Shown here piece after piece: positions 17,458 through 25,306 of a stretch of 64,000 bases of DNA. This DNA is from Betaproteobacteria bacterium (GTDB taxonomy: Bacteria; Pseudomonadota; Gammaproteobacteria; Burkholderiales; Casimicrobiaceae). Position 1 is the stretch's first letter. Each line of letters begins with the position of its first letter. The stretch is from the NCBI GenBank assembly GCA_016717855.1, contig JADKEV010000008.1:62001-126000 (forward strand). The letters run 5' to 3'. Below the pieces are notes generated by a model. It was not told the origin of the DNA and did not search any database. It saw nothing but the letters and a program-made list of their open reading frames with translations. Both the position numbers and the translations under genes were made by a program.

Positions 17458-19206
17458 TCAGCGCCGCTTGACCGTCAGGCTCGCCGATTTCGTGAGTCCC
17501 GCGTAGGTTGCGGCAATCGTCACCGATGCGTTCTTCTTCGTCGCGCTGGTGGTGACGGTGAACATCTTCGTGGTTGTGCCTGCCGCGACAACGACGTTCG
17601 CCGGAACGGCGGCCAGACTGCTGTTGGAGCTCGTCAACGCCACCGTTGCGCCACCTGCTGGCGCGGCGGTGGTCAGCGTCACGGTCCCGCTCGCGCTCTT
17701 GCCGCCGACGACGCTGGACCGGTTGAGGGTCAGCGCGGCGAGTGCGGGGACGGGGGCGGCGGGGGCCGGGTTGACCGTGAATGTCGTGGTCGTGGTGAGG
17801 CCGCCGTAGGTCGCCGACAAGGTGCCTATGGTCGTACTGGCGACGGCCGCGGTCGCGATGCCAAAAGTGGCGCGGCTCGCGCCTCCGAGGACCGTGACGT
17901 CATAGGGCACGGCCGCCACGGCCATGCTCGAGGAGAGGTTCACCAGTGCGCCGCCCGCGGGCGCAGCCGCTGTCAGAGTCACCGTGCCAGTCGAGGGGTT
18001 CGGCCCGACGACCGGATTCGGACTGGCCTCGAGCGAAGCCAGCGCCGCCGCCCCCGACGGTGGATTCCAGCCCAGCTGGATCACTTCGAAGTCGCTGGCG
18101 GTGAGCGTGGCGAATGCGGGATTCAGAATGCCGTTGTTCCAGCGCGTGTCGAACGTTCCGGTGATGTACAGATCGCTGCCGTTGTCGGCGACGATCAGTC
18201 CGTACTTCTGCATCGCGCGGAAGATCTTGCGGACATTGAGGTCACTGGTGCGCAGCGCCGGATCGGCGCCGCCGACGTTCGTCTTCAGCCGCAGGCGCGC
18301 GCCCATCGGCAGCGCACCCGCGGTCGAGCCGGCGCGGTGTGACGCCGGCCAGACGTAACCGTTGGTCGCGCGCACCGTCACGCGGAAGGCGTGGCCGATG
18401 TTCGTCACGGCGGTATCCCAGGCTTCGTCGTAGCGCACCAGGCCGGGAAAGATCGCCAGACCCGCGGCGTCGGCCGAGGTCCAGGTGTCCGGCCGGCGAT
18501 TATTGGTGTTCATGTCGAAGAATGCGCCCGATCCCGCGTACCAGCGGCCCTGGGTCGCGTTGTAGTAGACGTTGTAGAGCTCGTACAGGTGCTTGTTGGT
18601 GCAGTCGATCATCAGCAGGTGCCGATCGTCCGCAGTACGCTGGTCGACGTTGGCGGGTGCACCGCCCTCGACCCAGTGCGCCTGCGTGATCGCCTGCGCC
18701 GGAATCGGATAGAACGGCACGCCCTGGCCCGTGGCCTGGTTGACGCCGTCGCTTTCGTCCCAGTACTCGAAGGTCACCGCCTGCTTCGGCTGCGACCCGT
18801 CGACGATCGCATAGGGCATGCCGTAGGTCGCCACACTGCCCGGCGAAGCTTCGCCGCCGAAGTCGGGATGCAACCGGCGCGTCGAACCATTGTTGATGAA
18901 CGAGATGTACCCGGCCGAGCCGGTGTCGACCGGCGCCGCGGAAACATCCAGGTTCCACCAGTTGGACGCCGGGAACAACGGCAGCGGACCGGGCAGCGCC
19001 GCACCCTGGGCCGGGACCGTCGCGGGGCATTGCGCCAGCGCGAACGATGCGGTCGACAGCGCCAGGGCCACGAGCAGGGCGCGGGCAACGGCGATGGCGC
19101 GTTGCGCACCGCCGCTCCAGCCGGTCACGGACAGGCTATGGGAACTAACTTGGGACATCATGGGAAGCCTTGCGAGCGAGTATGCAAACGCCATACTACC
19201 ATGCAA
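17458..19206 (-). CDS. Secreted protein with two C-terminal Ig-like repeats
   Basis: This is an exported protein of unknown function. The first-choice ATG at 19206 gives 582 residues. Internal ATGs near residues 16-17 would place the hydrophobic signal (ARALLVALALSTASFALAQ) closer to the start, and cleavage after ALA is likely. A compact globular domain of about 330 residues follows (FPASNWWNLDVSAAPVDTGS, YGMPYAIVDGSQPK, MIDCTNKHLYELYNVYYNAT). The C-terminus holds two tandem repeats of about 85 residues, each with GTVTLTxAAPAGGA and VPxxVxV, bacterial Ig-like in character. It faces the array of secreted proteins downstream. No catalytic motif is evident. Confidence 0.7.
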   Translation of the reverse strand: MHGSMAFAYSLARLPMMSQVSSHSLSVTGWSGGAQRAIAVARALLVALALSTASFALAQCPATVPAQGAALPGPLPLFPASNWWNLDVSAAPVDTGSAGYISFINNGSTRRLHPDFGGEASPGSVATYGMPYAIVDGSQPKQAVTFEYWDESDGVNQATGQGVPFYPIPAQAITQAHWVEGGAPANVDQRTADDRHLLMIDCTNKHLYELYNVYYNATQGRWYAGSGAFFDMNTNNRRPDTWTSADAAGLAIFPGLVRYDEAWDTAVTNIGHAFRVTVRATNGYVWPASHRAGSTAGALPMGARLRLKTNVGGADPALRTSDLNVRKIFRAMQKYGLIVADNGSDLYITGTFDTRWNNGILNPAFATLTASDFEVIQLGWNPPSGAAALASLEASPNPVVGPNPSTGTVTLTAAAPAGGALVNLSSSMAVAAVPYDVTVLGGASRATFGIATAAVASTTIGTLSATYGGLTTTTTFTVNPAPAAPVPALAALTLNRSSVVGGKSASGTVTLTTAAPAGGATVALTSSNSSLAAVPANVVVAAGTTTKMFTVTTSATKKNASVTIAATYAGLTKSASLTVKRR

Positions 19207-19313
19207 ATGGCATATTGCCGCGCATCGTCCGGCGGAACCAGGATTCAGCTTCCTGCTGCGCTGTTGCGCCTGCCCGCCGTTCGCCCTCGAGCATCTGCAC
19301 CACGTGATGCCGA

Positions 19314-19528
19314 ATATCTGGACTGATCGGCAACAGCTGCACGCTGGATGTCGATCGCAACGGCAACGTCGACGCGCTCACGGATGGCCTCATGCACCTG
19401 CGCGCGATGTCGGATTGACGGGCACCGCGGTGACCAACGGCGCGGTCGGTGATTTGGCGACGCGCGCGGCCTGGCCGCAGATCGAGTTGTATCTCAATGG
19501 CAACTGCGGAACGAACTTCATGCCGTAA
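19314..19528 (+). pseudogene. Orphan C-terminal dockerin-like fragment with one frameshift
   Basis: Reading GNSCTLDVDRNGNVDALTDG and LMHLRAM, then slipping one base (a TTC reduced to TC near 19415), gives GLTGTAVTNGAVGDLATRAA and WPQIELYLNGNCGTNFMP. This is the Ca-binding-like D.D.NG..DALTDGL..LR tail also seen at the end of the gene at 27182-27976. Upstream frames are stopped immediately, so only the tail of a former secreted protein remains. Confidence 0.6.
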
Positions 19529-19609
19529 GGCACAAGTAGTGGTGGCGGGACAAACCGGCTGGCGCTCGACTATACTGCGACCGCTTGGTTTCCCGTCCGG
19601 AGTTCCGAC

Positions 19610-20854
19610 ATGCGCACCTCAGCCGCCCTCCTTTCCGCCCTCGCCGTTGCATTTCCCGCCTCTGCGCAGCAACAGGTCGTCCGACCGCCAATCGCCCTCT
19701 ACTGGATGAGCGTCGACACGGCGAGCGGGATGGGGGCCGGCATGAATGTGATGAGCATGATGATGGGCGGCGGCGGCGGCGCCACGCGAACGCTGCGTCT
19801 CGAGCTCGGATCGTCGCAGAGCGCGGCGGGCGAGCCGCGCGCCGGCCACGACATTCCGCCGGGTCTCAACATGGGCCAGGCACTGCCGCTGATCACGCCG
19901 CAGCGTGCGCGCGAAACGCCGCGCGGCGAGTACACGCCGGAAAGCATGGAAAGACCCAAGGGCCGCATGAAGATCTACTGGGGTTGCGGCGAGAACGTGC
20001 GCGCCGGCCAGCCAGTCGTCATCGATTTCGCCGGTCTCGCCGCCGGCCAGCGTCCGCCCAACATGGTGTCGCGCCAGGTGAGCGGTCCCGCGGGTCCGGC
20101 GTTTGGCCGCAACCGCACGTACGGCGACTGGCCAAATGCCGAAGACGCCCAAGCGGTGCCCGCGAACGCCTCGCTGCGCGGCGATCATCTCGTCAAGGGC
20201 AATTACTCGCCCGAAATCAAATTTGCGATCGGCGAGCGCCATGACTTCATGGAACCAGTGTCGTTCTCTCCGCTCAGCAAGACGCCCGCTGGCGCGATAC
20301 CGGTGCAATGGAAACAGCTTGCCGGCGCCACCGGCTATTTTGCGACAGCGATGGGGGCGGCCGAAGGCACCAACGACATCATCATGTGGTCGTCGAGCGA
20401 AGTGCAGGAGATGGGCGGTGCGCTGATGGACTTCGTGCCGCCCGCCGAAGTGGCACGGCTCATCCGGGAGAAAGTGGTGATGCCGCCGCAGACGACCGAT
20501 TGCACGGTGCCCGGCCAGGTCGTGAAAGAACTCGGCACCGGCTTCCTGCGCTTCGTAGCCTACGGCGACGAGCTGAATCTCGTGCAACCGCCGCGTCCGC
20601 AGGATCCGAAGCAGCCGTGGGAGCAGATCTGGGCGGTCAAAGTGCGCTTGAAGTCGACTGCCGGCCTGTTGCTCGCCGAAGGCATGGGTGGCATGGGTGG
20701 CATCGGGGGCACGGGTGGTGACGTCGGCGAGCGCGCGCAGCGCAGATCGCCGGCACCGCAGCCTGACGCGCCGGAGCAGCCCCAGAAAAAGGACGCCATC
20801 GGACAGGGAGTCGAGGAAGGACTGAAAGCCCTCAAGGGACTGTTCGGCCGCTGA
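19610..20854 (+). CDS. Secreted hypothetical protein, Gly/Met-rich segments
   Basis: I do not recognise the family. The protein has 414 residues with a signal peptide (MRTSAALLSALAVAFPASAQ). A Met/Gly stretch (GAGMNVMSMMMGGGGGATR) follows at about residues 43-60, then a mixed region with YWGCGENVRAGQPVVIDFAG, and a Gly-rich motif EGMGGMGGIGGTGGDVGE near the end. The tail is charged and helical (IGQGVEEGLKALKGLFGR). A possible -10, TATACT (19571-19576), lies 33 bases before the ATG. Similar Gly/Met-rich exported proteins occur in proteobacteria without a known role. The terminator-like hairpin at 20901 suggests a single-gene unit. Confidence 0.7.
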   Translation: MRTSAALLSALAVAFPASAQQQVVRPPIALYWMSVDTASGMGAGMNVMSMMMGGGGGATRTLRLELGSSQSAAGEPRAGHDIPPGLNMGQALPLITPQRARETPRGEYTPESMERPKGRMKIYWGCGENVRAGQPVVIDFAGLAAGQRPPNMVSRQVSGPAGPAFGRNRTYGDWPNAEDAQAVPANASLRGDHLVKGNYSPEIKFAIGERHDFMEPVSFSPLSKTPAGAIPVQWKQLAGATGYFATAMGAAEGTNDIIMWSSSEVQEMGGALMDFVPPAEVARLIREKVVMPPQTTDCTVPGQVVKELGTGFLRFVAYGDELNLVQPPRPQDPKQPWEQIWAVKVRLKSTAGLLLAEGMGGMGGIGGTGGDVGERAQRRSPAPQPDAPEQPQKKDAIGQGVEEGLKALKGLFGR

Positions 20855-20900
20855 TTCGAGTGGCGAGCCCTCTTTGCGACGGCTGGCGCCCCGGATGCTC

Positions 20901-20933
20901 GAAGCACCCTGAGCAGTTACTGCCGGGTGCTTC
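20901..20933 (+). terminator. Stem-loop after the secreted hypothetical gene
   Basis: GAAGCACCC pairs with GGGTGCTTC across a 15-base loop, followed by TGATTTCT. The U-tract is poor. Confidence 0.45.
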
Positions 20934-21247
20934 TGATTTCTGGAACCCTATCAGCGTAGTTTCGGCGCGCAATCGCAGCCTCGGTGCGCACCCGGCGCCG
21001 GGAATGCGATCGGTTTGCTGACGTGGATCAAGTGGATCACCGATAAGGCCTATGCCGAGCCACGGCCAGCGAGCAGACTGAGGTCATGGCGAGACGCGTG
21101 GCGATGACAACCGCGCAGGGCTCGCAAGATCGCTTCAACCGGGATTCAGGTTTGCCTGCTCCACCTTCCAGAGCCAACCCCAGCCGGGACGAGTCCCCTC
21201 CCGCAAGGCCCCTGTGTGTCCCGCTCACGACCCGGAGAACCACTGCC
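20934..21247. other. Intergenic stretch before the DUF1566 array
   Basis: About 310 bases with no convincing gene, RNA or repeat. It presumably holds the promoter of the array, but I see no clear -10/-35 pair and only a weak ribosome site (CCCGGAGAACC) before the first ATG. Confidence 0.4.
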
Positions 21248-22054
21248 ATGACCCGCCTACCGTATTCTCTTGTTCTCGCGCTGGCTTTCGCCGCAACGCC
21301 TCTCCAGGCCGCCGGGCTTCCCGACACCGGCCAGGTCACCTGCTACAACGACACGACAGCCGATGTCGTGCCGGCGTCCAGCGCCGCCAGCATCGCGAGC
21401 GACGCCGGAACCCATCCGGGCCAGGACTGCCGCTTCGGGCGCGATGCGGCCGCGGCGGCCAGCGCGCTGCCCAAGACCGGCGCGGGCGCCAGGGGGTTCG
21501 ACTACACCAAGGTCGCCAACAACGGCACCTTGCTCGCTGCCGGCGCCACGCTGGGAACTGCCGCCACCGACTGGGCCTGCACCCTGGACAACGTCACCGG
21601 CCTGATCTGGGAAGTCAAGACCGCTGCCGGCACCGACCCGCGCTACTTCGGTCATACCTACACCTGGTACAACAGCGACGCGGCCACCAACGGCGGCAAT
21701 GCCGGCGGCACGGGCAGCAACACCTGCAACGCCACGTTGCCCGGCGGACTTTGCAACACCCAGGCGTTCGCGACGGCGGTGAACCTCGCCGCGCTCTGCG
21801 GCTACAGCGACTGGCGCATGCCGACGGCGCGCGAACTCTTCAGCCTGTTCGTTGCCGATGGATCGAACCCAGGCATCGACCCGACGTATTTCTTGTACAC
21901 GCCTGCGACTTCGCGCTATTGGACCGGGTCGACGTATGTCTCGAGCGCGGACGCCGCATTCCTGGTCGATTTTCGCTCGGGCAGCATCCCTGGCGGCAGC
22001 AAGTCGGGCGACACCCGCTACAACCTGCGCCTGGTCCGTGGCGGACCGTTCTAG
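21248..22054 (+). CDS. Secreted DUF1566-domain protein, array unit A1
   Basis: This exported protein of 268 residues starts with a signal peptide ending near LQAAG. The mature part opens with LPDTGQVTCYNDT, shared by all A-type copies. Conserved blocks of the Lcl C-terminal / DUF1566 fold follow: DWACTLDNVTGLIWEVKT, YTWYNSDAATNGGNAGGTGS, YSDWRMPTARELFSLFVADG and the terminal LRLVRGGPF. Function is unknown; the domain is typical of cell-surface and adhesin-like proteins. It is followed after 93 bases by a B-type gene, and the same A-B order repeats downstream. Confidence 0.85.
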   Translation: MTRLPYSLVLALAFAATPLQAAGLPDTGQVTCYNDTTADVVPASSAASIASDAGTHPGQDCRFGRDAAAAASALPKTGAGARGFDYTKVANNGTLLAAGATLGTAATDWACTLDNVTGLIWEVKTAAGTDPRYFGHTYTWYNSDAATNGGNAGGTGSNTCNATLPGGLCNTQAFATAVNLAALCGYSDWRMPTARELFSLFVADGSNPGIDPTYFLYTPATSRYWTGSTYVSSADAAFLVDFRSGSIPGGSKSGDTRYNLRLVRGGPF

Positions 22055-22147
22055 ACCCTTCCCGTCCATTGTTGCCATGACGCACCGCGACCATCCCCGG
22101 AATCAACGCTACCGATACGCAAGCTGCACGCCTGTCAGGAGTCCTTT

Positions 22148-23230
22148 ATGAACCGCAATCAACTCGCCTTGGCCGTCATCCTTGCCGCGCAAACCGCCGC
22201 GTTTGACGCCGGCGCCGCCTGCACTGCCGCCAACCCCAATGCCGCCGCGACCGAGTCCACGCCGACCAGCGCCTTCACCAACCATGGCGACGGCACGCTG
22301 ACCCATGGCCTCACCGGCCTGATGTGGAAGCAGTGCCCGCAAGGCCTGAGCGGAGCGGGCTGCGCCATCGGCAATCCCACGCCGATGACCTGGCACGCCG
22401 CGCTGGCAGCCGCCGTCGCGGATACCACCGCCGGGTACGGCGACTGGCGCCTGCCGAACGCGAAGGAAATCGCGTCCATCATCGAATACTGCGGTTATGG
22501 CCCGGCGCTCAACCGGGTCGTCTTTCCCGGATCGAGCATGTCGGCTTTCTGGTCCGGCACTTCGTATGCACTGAGTCCTTCGCTCGCGCAAGCCGTCTTT
22601 TTCTATAATGGCAGTATCGGCCCCGACGCCAAGTCAAGCAACGACTTCGTGCGCCTGGTTCGCGGCGGACACGCATCCGCCGCGATCGATGCGCAGACGG
22701 TCAAGCCAGGCGTGGTCGAGTATCTCAACACCGCGGACTTTCCGGATTCTCCGGGCGGGCACTTCTTCTATTCGTCCGAAGCGGCCGAGCAGGCCGCCGT
22801 CGACTCGGGCGCGGCAGGACAGTTCCTGCGTACCGGCCGCCTGTTCCTGACCGGCGGCACGCAGCCGGTCTGCCGCTTCTACGGGTCGATGACGCCCGGT
22901 CCCAACTCGCATTTCTTCACGGTCGAAGCCGGCGAGTGCAACGCCCTGATTGCCGCACAGGTGACGCCCCGGCCGACCACCGTGCAGCAGTGGAACTACG
23001 AAGGCCTGAGCTATTCCACCACCCCGGCTGCCGTTGCCGCGAATGGCCTCCGGTCCTGCCCGGCCAATACGCTGCCGCTCTATCGCGCCTATAACAACGC
23101 GTTCCCTCCCAGCGGCCCGAAGAATCCGTGGGACTCCAATCATCGCTTCACGCCCGCGCTCTCCGACATCGCCGACATGCTGGCCAGCGGCTGGCGCGAC
23201 GAGGGCATCGTGTTCTGCACGGCGCAGTGA
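22148..23230 (+). CDS. Secreted DUF1566 plus DUF5648-like protein, array unit B1
   Basis: This 360-residue exported protein has two parts. After a signal peptide comes a short DUF1566-type domain (TNHGDGTLTHGLTGLMWKQC, GDWRLPNAKEIASIIEYCG, FVRLVRGGH). From about residue 185 a DUF5648-like domain follows: VEYLNTADFPDSPGGHFFYS, PVCRFYGSMTPGPNSHFFTV, LYRAYNNAF, NPWDSNHRF and SGWRDEGIVFCTAQ at the end. Ribosome site AGGAG lies 7 bases before the ATG. The DUF5648-type half also occurs fused to a protease at 48263. Role unknown, probably surface or extracellular binding. Confidence 0.85.
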   Translation: MNRNQLALAVILAAQTAAFDAGAACTAANPNAAATESTPTSAFTNHGDGTLTHGLTGLMWKQCPQGLSGAGCAIGNPTPMTWHAALAAAVADTTAGYGDWRLPNAKEIASIIEYCGYGPALNRVVFPGSSMSAFWSGTSYALSPSLAQAVFFYNGSIGPDAKSSNDFVRLVRGGHASAAIDAQTVKPGVVEYLNTADFPDSPGGHFFYSSEAAEQAAVDSGAAGQFLRTGRLFLTGGTQPVCRFYGSMTPGPNSHFFTVEAGECNALIAAQVTPRPTTVQQWNYEGLSYSTTPAAVAANGLRSCPANTLPLYRAYNNAFPPSGPKNPWDSNHRFTPALSDIADMLASGWRDEGIVFCTAQ

Positions 23231-23281
23231 AGCCTGACTCAATCACATCTCCATTCGCTCACGATCCACGGAACAACCGCC

Positions 23282-24085
23282 ATGATCAACAGCCCGCGCT
23301 CACTTCCGCTCGCGTTCTTTCTTGCCGCCGCTCCCGTGCATGCGGCCGGGCTGCCTGATAGCGGCCAGGACATCTGTTACGGCGACACGGCAGCCGATGT
23401 CGTGGCCGCGTCCAGCGCGGCCAGCATTGCCCGCGATGCCGGCACCCATCCGCGCCAGGACTGCCGCTACGGGCCTGACCCGGCGGTGGCGGCAGGCGCG
23501 GTGACCAGAATCGGCAGCGGCGCCAAGGGCTTTGATTACACCAAGATCGCCAACAACGGCGCCGCGCTTGCGGCGACCGCCACCCTGGGAACCGCCGCCA
23601 ACGACTGGGCCTGCACGAGGGACAACATCACCGGCCTGACCTGGGAAGTCAAGACCGCAGGGAGCACCGACCTGCGCTATGCCGGCCACGAATACACGTG
23701 GTACAGCAACGACACCGCCACCAACGGCGGTGGCGCCGGCAGCACTGGCGACAGCAGCTGCAACGCCGCCATGCGCGGCAGCCCGTGCAACACGCAGGCG
23801 TTTGCCGCGGCGGTGAACGCCGCCGCGCTCTGCGCCTACACCGACTGGCGGATGCCGACGCGGCGCGAACTGCGCACGCTGCATCTGGCGGACGGATCGA
23901 ATCCTCAGATCGACCTCGTCTACTTCCCCAACACGCACCTGGCAGAAGGCTTCTGGTCCGGTTCGACGTATGCCGCGATCCCCCAGGCGGCGTGGTTCGT
24001 CGATTTCTCCGGCGGCTATTCCTCCGGCAACGGCAAGGACGACACCGGCTTCACCGTGCGCCTGGTTCGCGGTGCACCGTTCTAG
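23282..24085 (+). CDS. Secreted DUF1566-domain protein, array unit A2
   Basis: This is a paralogue of unit A1: 267 residues, with a signal peptide, LPDSGQDICYGDT at the mature start, ANDWACTRDNITGLTWEVKT, YTWYSNDTATNGGGAGSTGD, YTDWRMPTRRELRTLHLADG and the ending VRLVRGAPF. It lies 51 bases after B1. That gap resembles the B2 to A:B3 gap closely, so the intergenic DNA was duplicated together with the genes. Confidence 0.85.
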   Translation: MINSPRSLPLAFFLAAAPVHAAGLPDSGQDICYGDTAADVVAASSAASIARDAGTHPRQDCRYGPDPAVAAGAVTRIGSGAKGFDYTKIANNGAALAATATLGTAANDWACTRDNITGLTWEVKTAGSTDLRYAGHEYTWYSNDTATNGGGAGSTGDSSCNAAMRGSPCNTQAFAAAVNAAALCAYTDWRMPTRRELRTLHLADGSNPQIDLVYFPNTHLAEGFWSGSTYAAIPQAAWFVDFSGGYSSGNGKDDTGFTVRLVRGAPF

Positions 24086-24175
24086 CCATCCTGCCCCATG
24101 TCGCCATGGCGTGCCGCATCCAAATCCAGATCGAGGCTTGCACCGTTCAAGCCGCATCCCTGCCGGGAGTACGTC

Positions 24176-25255
24176 ATGTTCCGTAATCTGCTCGCCCTGA
24201 CCGCCGTCCTCGCCCTGCAGGCCACCGCGCTCGAAGCTGGCGCGAGTTGCACCGCAGGCCATCCCGTTTCCAGCCTGATCGAATCCACGCCGACCAGTGC
24301 CTTCACCAACCATGGCGACAGCACGCTCACGCATGGCCTCACCGGCCTGATGTGGAAGCAATGCGTTCAGGGCCTGAGCGGAGCGGGCTGCGCCATCGGC
24401 GCTGCTTCGGCGATGCCCTGGCGGGCGGCGCTGGCGGCTGCTGCCGCGGACACGACCGCAGGGCACAGCGACTGGCGCCTGCCGAACGAAAAGGAGCTCG
24501 ACTCCATCGTCGAATCCTGCGGCGACACCCCGGCTATCAACCAGGCCGTATTTCCGGCCACGCCCTCCGCGAGTTTCTGGTCCGGTTCGTCGCGCGCCAC
24601 GAGTCCGGCGTTCGCATGGATCGTCGGTTTCGATTCTGGCGGCATCGCACTGGGCAGCAAGACGACCAACCGCTATGTGCGACTGGTTCGCAGCGGGCAC
24701 TCCATGGCGTCGTTCGATGCGCAGGCCAGGCAGGTCGTCGTCGAATATCTCGACACCGCGGACTTCCCGGATTCTCCGGGCGGGCACTTCTTCTATTCGT
24801 CCGATCCTGCCGAGCAGGCCGCCGTCGACGCGGGTGCGGCGGGTGCCTTCTCGCGCACCGGCCGGCAGTTCATGACTGGCGGCACGTCGCCGGTTTGCCG
24901 TTTCTACGGATCGATGACGCCCGGTCCCAATTCGCATTTCTTTACCGTCGAGGACGCCGAGTGCAGCGCGCTGAAGGCGGCGCAGCTCAGCCCCAGGCCC
25001 ACCACGGTGCAGCAATGGAATTACGAAGGCATCAGCTACGCCACCACGCCGGCTACCGTTGCCGCGAATGGCACGCGGTCCTGTCCGGCCTACACGCTGC
25101 CGCTCTATCGCGCCTACAACAACGCGTTCCCGCCCAGCGGGCCGAAGAATCCGTGGGACTCCAATCACCGCTTCACGCCGGCGCTCTCGGACATCGCCAA
25201 CATGGTGGCGAGCGGCTGGCGCGACGAGGGCATCGTGTTCTGCACGGCGCAGTAA
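24176..25255 (+). CDS. Secreted DUF1566 plus DUF5648-like protein, array unit B2
   Basis: This 359-residue paralogue of B1 has the same domain order: signal peptide, TNHGDSTLTHGLTGLMWKQC, SDWRLPNEKELDSIVESCG, then PVCRFYGSMTPGPNSHFFTV, NPWDSNHRFTPALSDIANMV and SGWRDEGIVFCTAQ. I chose ATG 24176 rather than the longer in-frame start at 24098 because GGGAG lies 6 bases upstream and the signal peptide then begins at residue 1 (MFRNLLALTAVLALQATALE), as in B1. Divergence from B1 is concentrated in the N-terminal half, and the DUF5648-like half is nearly constant. Confidence 0.85.
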   Translation: MFRNLLALTAVLALQATALEAGASCTAGHPVSSLIESTPTSAFTNHGDSTLTHGLTGLMWKQCVQGLSGAGCAIGAASAMPWRAALAAAAADTTAGHSDWRLPNEKELDSIVESCGDTPAINQAVFPATPSASFWSGSSRATSPAFAWIVGFDSGGIALGSKTTNRYVRLVRSGHSMASFDAQARQVVVEYLDTADFPDSPGGHFFYSSDPAEQAAVDAGAAGAFSRTGRQFMTGGTSPVCRFYGSMTPGPNSHFFTVEDAECSALKAAQLSPRPTTVQQWNYEGISYATTPATVAANGTRSCPAYTLPLYRAYNNAFPPSGPKNPWDSNHRFTPALSDIANMVASGWRDEGIVFCTAQ

Positions 25256-25306
25256 CACCCGCCTCAACCGCATCGAGACTCGCTGCCGATCCAGGGACCA
25301 GCAACC

